A DNA stretch of 64,000 nt. It comes from an uncultured Caldimonas sp. Its GTDB lineage: Bacteria > Pseudomonadota > Gammaproteobacteria > Burkholderiales > Burkholderiaceae. Where the stretch lies: positions 7,201 to 71,200 of the forward strand of contig NZ_CAMLJQ010000021.1 in the NCBI RefSeq assembly GCF_946480305.1, in the 5' to 3' direction. The notes below the pieces were generated by a model. The model searched no databases. It worked only from the letters and a program-made list of their open reading frames with translations, and was not told the origin of the DNA. A program made the translations under genes and the position numbers. This document shows positions 60,216-64,000 of the stretch, piece by piece (positions within the stretch are counted from its first letter, which is position 1; each line of letters opens with the position of its first letter).

Positions 60216-61226
60216 TCAGCGCGGTGGGGGCACCGGCTCGCCCAGGGCGCGGCGCCACAGCCACGGCAACGCGCGCGACAGGTCCGGCCGCTGGCCCACC
60301 AGGACCGGCGTCACCGGCACCTCCGGGCTGTTGCCCCGGCGGGCGACCGCGAACGTGAACGTGTAATAGGGCTCCTGGCCCATGCGCAGGTCGCTCATCA
60401 GCACCTGGCCGCCTCGCCGCTCCAGCTTGTAGAAGCCGTGGCTGAACCAGGCCAGACGCCGCACGTGCCAGCTGTGCTGCAGCGCGTCGTAGAGCGCGTT
60501 TCCGCGCTCGAACCGGTCGAAGTGCAAGCCGGGGCTGCCGTCGAGCAGCGAGCGGAAGCCTTCGAGGTAGGTGCCGTCCGGGGTGACCGCCACGATGCGC
60601 CACAGCACCGTGTTGAACGCGGTCGGCGTGACCAGCAGGTGCTGCACCTCGGTGCCTTGCGCCCGCAGCGACTCGCGCGCCGCGCGCGCGACGTACTGCT
60701 GCGCTGCGAAGCTCCAGCCCAGGTAGAGCGTGCTGAGAGCGAGGCCGGCCGCGTTCCAGCGCAGCGCACCGGGCCGCTTCGATGCCAGCGCCACGCCGAG
60801 CCCGACCAGCAGCGGCAGCGTGTAGAGCGGGTCGATGATGAAGATGCTGCCCACGCCGTACGGGTGGTCGGTGAACGGACGCAGAAGCTGTGTCCCGTAC
60901 ACGGTCATCAGGTCCAGCAGCGGGTGTGTCACCAGTGCGAGCCACACGGCCACGCACCAGCGTCGCCATTGGTGCCCTTCGCGGTGCAACCACGCGACCG
61001 CGCCCGCGATCACGGGCGCCAGCAGCGTGAGCCAGAACAGTGCATGGCTGTTGCCGCGGTGCAGCGTCATGTTGCTGATCGGGTCGCCGTGGTCGTAGAA
61101 GGCATCGAGATCGGGCAAGGTGCCGCAGATGCCGCCCCACAGCGCCGCCTTCCATACGGCGGTGCGGCGGCCCATGACGGCGACACCGACAGCGGCGCCG
61201 AGCGCGAGTTGGGAGAGAGAGTCCAT
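60216..61226 (-). CDS. YdjM-family membrane-bound metal-dependent hydrolase-like protein
   Basis: The 336-residue protein begins MDSLSQLALGAAVGVAVMGR and has the family's early acidic/histidine motifs: GTLPDLDAFYDHG, LHRGNSHALFWL and VTHPLLDLMTVYGT, all between membrane helices. These match the LexA-binding inner-membrane hydrolase-like (YdjM) group, whose activity is not well defined. It follows icmF by 38 bases on the same strand. Confidence 0.9.
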   Translation of the reverse strand: MDSLSQLALGAAVGVAVMGRRTAVWKAALWGGICGTLPDLDAFYDHGDPISNMTLHRGNSHALFWLTLLAPVIAGAVAWLHREGHQWRRWCVAVWLALVTHPLLDLMTVYGTQLLRPFTDHPYGVGSIFIIDPLYTLPLLVGLGVALASKRPGALRWNAAGLALSTLYLGWSFAAQQYVARAARESLRAQGTEVQHLLVTPTAFNTVLWRIVAVTPDGTYLEGFRSLLDGSPGLHFDRFERGNALYDALQHSWHVRRLAWFSHGFYKLERRGGQVLMSDLRMGQEPYYTFTFAVARRGNSPEVPVTPVLVGQRPDLSRALPWLWRRALGEPVPPPR

Positions 61227-61264
61227 GGCGGCCGATTGTGCAGGGCCGCACGCGCACTGTCGCG

Positions 61265-64000
61265 CTACATGTTGCGCCGGTACTGCCCGCCTACTTCAAA
61301 CAGTGCCGAGGTGATCTGCCCCAGCGAGCACACGCGCACGGCGTCCATCAGCACCTCGAACACGTTGCGGTTCTCGATCACTGCCTGCTTCAGCCGCTGC
61401 AACTGCGTCGGCGCTTCGCCAGCGTGGCGCTGGTGGAACTCCTGCAGCCGCTGCAGCTGCGACTGCTTCTCTTCGTCGGTCGAGCGCGCCAGCTCGAGCG
61501 ACTCGGGGATCGGGTCGCCATGCGGGTTGCGGAAGGTGTTCACGCCGACGATGGGCAGCTCGCCGGTGTGCTTGAGCATCTCGTAGTGCATGCTCTCTTC
61601 CTGGATCTTGCCGCGCTGGTAGCCGGTCTCCATTGCGCCGAGCACGCCGCCTCGCTCGGCGATCTTCTCGAACTCGGCGAGCACCGCTTCTTCGACCAGC
61701 TCGGTCAGCTCGTCGATGATGAAGGCACCCTGGTTGGGGTTCTCGTTCTTTGCCAGGCCCCACTCGCGGTTGATGATGAGCTGGATCGCCATCGCCCGGC
61801 GCACGCTTTCCTCGGTGGGCGTCGTGATCGCCTCGTCATACGCATTGGTGTGCAGCGAGTTGCAGTTGTCGTAGATCGCGATCAGCGCCTGCAGCGTGGT
61901 GCGGATGTCGTTGAAGGCGATCTCCTGCGCATGCAGCGAACGGCCGCTGGTCTGGATGTGGTATTTCAGCTTCTGGCTGCGCTCGTTGGCGCCGTACTTC
62001 TCCTTCATCGCCACGGCCCAGATACGCCGGGCCACCCGGCCGAGCACGGTGTACTCCGGATCCATGCCGTTGCTGAAGAAGAAACTGAGGTTGGGCGCGA
62101 AGTCGTCGATGTGCATGCCGCGCGCGAGGTAGGCTTCCACGAACGTGAAGCCGTTCGACAGCGTGAACGCGAGCTGGCTGATCGGGTTGGCCCCGGCCTC
62201 GGCGATGTGGTAGCCGCTGATGCTGACCGAATAGAAGTTGCGCACCTTGTGGTGCACGAAGTACTCGGCGATGTCGCCCATCACCTTCAGGCTGAACTCG
62301 GTCGAGAAGATGCAGGTGTTCTGGCCCTGGTCTTCCTTCAGGATGTCGGCCTGCACCGTGCCGCGCACGTTCTCCAGCACCCAGGCGCGGATCTTCTCGT
62401 ATTCGTCGTCGGTCGGTTCGCGCCCGTTGTCGCTCCTGAACTTGTCGAGCTGCTGGTCGATCGCGGTGTTCATGAACATCGCGAGGATGGTGGGCGCTGG
62501 CCCGTTGATCGTCATGCTGACCGAGGTGCTCGGGTTGCACAGGTCGAAGCCGGAGTACAGCACCTTCATGTCGTCGAGCGTCGCGATGCTGACACCCGAG
62601 TTGCCGACCTTGCCGTAGATGTCCGGCCGCAGGTCGGGGTCGTGGCCATAGAGCGTGACGCTGTCGAAAGCGGTCGACAGCCGCTTGGCCGGCATGCCTT
62701 CGGACAGCAGCTTGAAGCGCTTGTTGGTACGGAACGGATCGCCTTCTCCCGCGAACATGCGGGTTGGATCTTCGCCTTCGCGCTTGAACGCGAAGGTGCC
62801 GGCGGTGTAGGGGAAGGAGCCGGGCACGTTCTCCAGCAACAGCCACTTCAGCAACTCGCCGTGATCTTCGTACTGAGGCAGCGCGACCTTGCGGATCTTG
62901 TTGCCCGACAGGGTGGTGTGCACGAGCGAGGTGCGGATCTCCTTGTCGCGGATCTTCACGACGTATTCGTCGCCGGCATAGGCCTTCTGCATCTCGGGCC
63001 ACTGGGCCAGCAGCTTCTTCGCATGGGGCTCGAGCTGGGCCTCGCGCAACTGCGCCTGCTCTTCCAGTGCGGCGACGGCCTTGTGCTTGTCGGGTATCGC
63101 CTCCTTCAGCATGCGGCCGGACGCGCGCAGCTGCTGGATCTCGCGGGCCAGATGCGATTGCCTGCGGGCGCGCTGCTTGTAGCCGCGCACGGTGTCGGCG
63201 ATCTCGGCCAGGTAGCGCGTGCGCGCGGGCGGCACGATGGGCGTCTGGTTGGTGCTGTGGCGCGTGTTCACCTTGGGCAGCAGCCCGTCTTCGAGCGGCA
63301 GACCCAGCGCGGCCAGCCGCGGCTTGAGCGCCTGGTACAGCGCAGTCACGCCGTCGTCGTTGAAGCGGCTCGCCATCGTGCCGAATACCGGCATTTCGTC
63401 GGGCCGCTTGCCGAAGGCCTCGCGGTTGCGCTGCACCTGCTTGGCCACATCGCGCAGCGCATCGAGTGCGCCCTTGCGGTCGAACTTGTTGATCGCGACG
63501 AACTCGGCGAAGTCGAGCATGTCGATCTTCTCGAGCTGGCTGGCGGCGCCGAATTCGGGCGTCATCACGTACATCGGCACGTCGACGTGCGGCACGATGG
63601 CGGCGTCGCCCTGGCCGATGCCGGAGGTCTCGACGACCACGAGGTCAAAGCCGGCCACCTTGCAGGCGGCCACCACATCGGGCAGGGCCTGGCTGATCTC
63701 CGAGCCGAAGTCGCGCGTGGCGAGCGAGCGCATGTAGACACGGGCCCCCACGCTTGCCGCTGGCGCGGCGGCGCTGCCCCCCGAGGGGGTTGCCAGGCCT
63801 TGGGACGGCCCGGCGGCCTGGCGGGCCCCCACGCTTGCCGCTGGCGCGACGGCGCTGCCCCCCAAGGGGGCTGCCAGGCCTTGGGACGGCCCGGCGGCTT
63901 GGCGGGCCCCCACGCTTGCCGTTGGCGCGACGGCGCTGCCCCCCAAGGGGGCTGCCAGGCCTTGGGACGGCCCGGCGGCCTGGCGGGCCGTCCTTGGCCA
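61265..64000 (-). CDS. icmF: Fused isobutyryl-CoA mutase (IcmF), 5' end outside window
   Basis: The frame is open to the right edge, giving 911 C-terminal residues of a protein usually near 1090. IcmF interconverts isobutyryl-CoA and butyryl-CoA with adenosylcobalamin; it combines a B12-binding domain, a MeaB-like GTPase chaperone and the mutase large domain. Visible are the GTPase ([30 protein letters not shown]) and the mutase domain ([74 protein letters not shown]). The B12 domain and P-loop would be outside. Just before VYMRS the protein holds three 27-residue repeats encoded by tandem DNA repeats, absent from the usual family sequence. Confidence 0.93.
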   Translation of the reverse strand, partial: WPRTARQAAGPSQGLAAPLGGSAVAPTASVGARQAAGPSQGLAAPLGGSAVAPAASVGARQAAGPSQGLATPSGGSAAAPAASVGARVYMRSLATRDFGSEISQALPDVVAACKVAGFDLVVVETSGIGQGDAAIVPHVDVPMYVMTPEFGAASQLEKIDMLDFAEFVAINKFDRKGALDALRDVAKQVQRNREAFGKRPDEMPVFGTMASRFNDDGVTALYQALKPRLAALGLPLEDGLLPKVNTRHSTNQTPIVPPARTRYLAEIADTVRGYKQRARRQSHLAREIQQLRASGRMLKEAIPDKHKAVAALEEQAQLREAQLEPHAKKLLAQWPEMQKAYAGDEYVVKIRDKEIRTSLVHTTLSGNKIRKVALPQYEDHGELLKWLLLENVPGSFPYTAGTFAFKREGEDPTRMFAGEGDPFRTNKRFKLLSEGMPAKRLSTAFDSVTLYGHDPDLRPDIYGKVGNSGVSIATLDDMKVLYSGFDLCNPSTSVSMTINGPAPTILAMFMNTAIDQQLDKFRSDNGREPTDDEYEKIRAWVLENVRGTVQADILKEDQGQNTCIFSTEFSLKVMGDIAEYFVHHKVRNFYSVSISGYHIAEAGANPISQLAFTLSNGFTFVEAYLARGMHIDDFAPNLSFFFSNGMDPEYTVLGRVARRIWAVAMKEKYGANERSQKLKYHIQTSGRSLHAQEIAFNDIRTTLQALIAIYDNCNSLHTNAYDEAITTPTEESVRRAMAIQLIINREWGLAKNENPNQGAFIIDELTELVEEAVLAEFEKIAERGGVLGAMETGYQRGKIQEESMHYEMLKHTGELPIVGVNTFRNPHGDPIPESLELARSTDEEKQSQLQRLQEFHQRHAGEAPTQLQRLKQAVIENRNVFEVLMDAVRVCSLGQITSALFEVGGQYRRNM
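63742..63984. repeat. Three in-frame 81-bp tandem repeats inside icmF
   Basis: GGGCCCCC starts at 63742, 63823 and 63904, exactly 81 bp apart, and the three copies differ at only a few positions. Each has the core GCCCCCCAAGGGGGC (or a variant with one changed base) and ends CCTGGCGGG. Read in the icmF frame each copy is 27 residues ([13 protein letters not shown]...APAASV). The core is shared with the extragenic element after dctM. Confidence 0.9.

Noticed and set aside
63742..63984. Possible CRISPR array
   Set aside because: The units are contiguous 81-bp tandem copies without unique spacers and lie inside the open frame of icmF.

Overview
The window is high-GC DNA with densely packed genes. 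It looks like a betaproteobacterium of the order Burkholderiales, probably of the Leptothrix-Rubrivivax-Rhizobacter type. The evidence is the gene content (Bug/TctC binding proteins, TRAP uptake of acids, fused isobutyryl-CoA mutase) and a permuted two-piece tmRNA gene, a form known in one betaproteobacterial lineage. The placement is inference; no rRNA or other taxonomic marker is present.

Layout. 1-3.3 kb is a decayed accessory patch: the start of a small lipoprotein, a frameshifted metallopeptidase-like gene whose zinc motif has lost its glutamate, the tail of another gene, and a proline-rich GNAT protein that lies between two direct copies of about 205 bp. 3.2-6.5 kb holds a lipoprotein, an alpha/beta hydrolase and a VOC protein. 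6.8-11.5 kb is an AraC-controlled divergent unit with a methyltransferase, a vanadium-haloperoxidase-like phosphatase and an FAD oxidoreductase. 11.7-16.3 kb has a LysR/DUF1330 pair, periplasmic trehalase and a MarR/GNAT pair. 16.9-19.3 kb holds a lower-GC beta-helix lipoprotein followed by the permuted tmRNA gene. 19.5-31.6 kb is a run of small regulatory and enzyme units (GyrI-like proteins, a J-domain gene with an in-frame stop, LysR/carboxymuconolactone/tautomerase, a hydrolase-LuxR fusion, MFS, serine hydrolase, an orphan LivM). 31.8 kb is a DUF4139 protein.

33.4-45.0 kb is the clearest pathway: oxidative uronate (galacturonate) catabolism. A TRAP transporter (39.6-42.4 kb) would import the acid. 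Uronate dehydrogenase and an SMP-30 lactonase turn it into galactarate. GarD and KdgD dehydrate it, and a ketoglutarate-semialdehyde dehydrogenase delivers 2-oxoglutarate. A FadR-type GntR regulator sits between the two arms, and palindromic sites of the type TTGT-N3-ACAA lie in its intergenic region and before the first TctC gene.

46.3-48.7 kb is a sulfotransferase/SUMF1/HAD operon. 48.9-53.8 kb is an overlapping signalling operon: binding lipoprotein, histidine kinase, response regulator and hybrid kinase. 54.7-58.8 kb is an anchored serine protease followed by a MoxR/DUF58/VWA module. 58.8-60.1 kb encodes a receiver protein with a decayed kinase core, 60.2-61.2 kb a YdjM-type membrane protein. 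The window ends inside icmF, whose GTPase domain is interrupted by three in-frame 81-bp tandem repeats.
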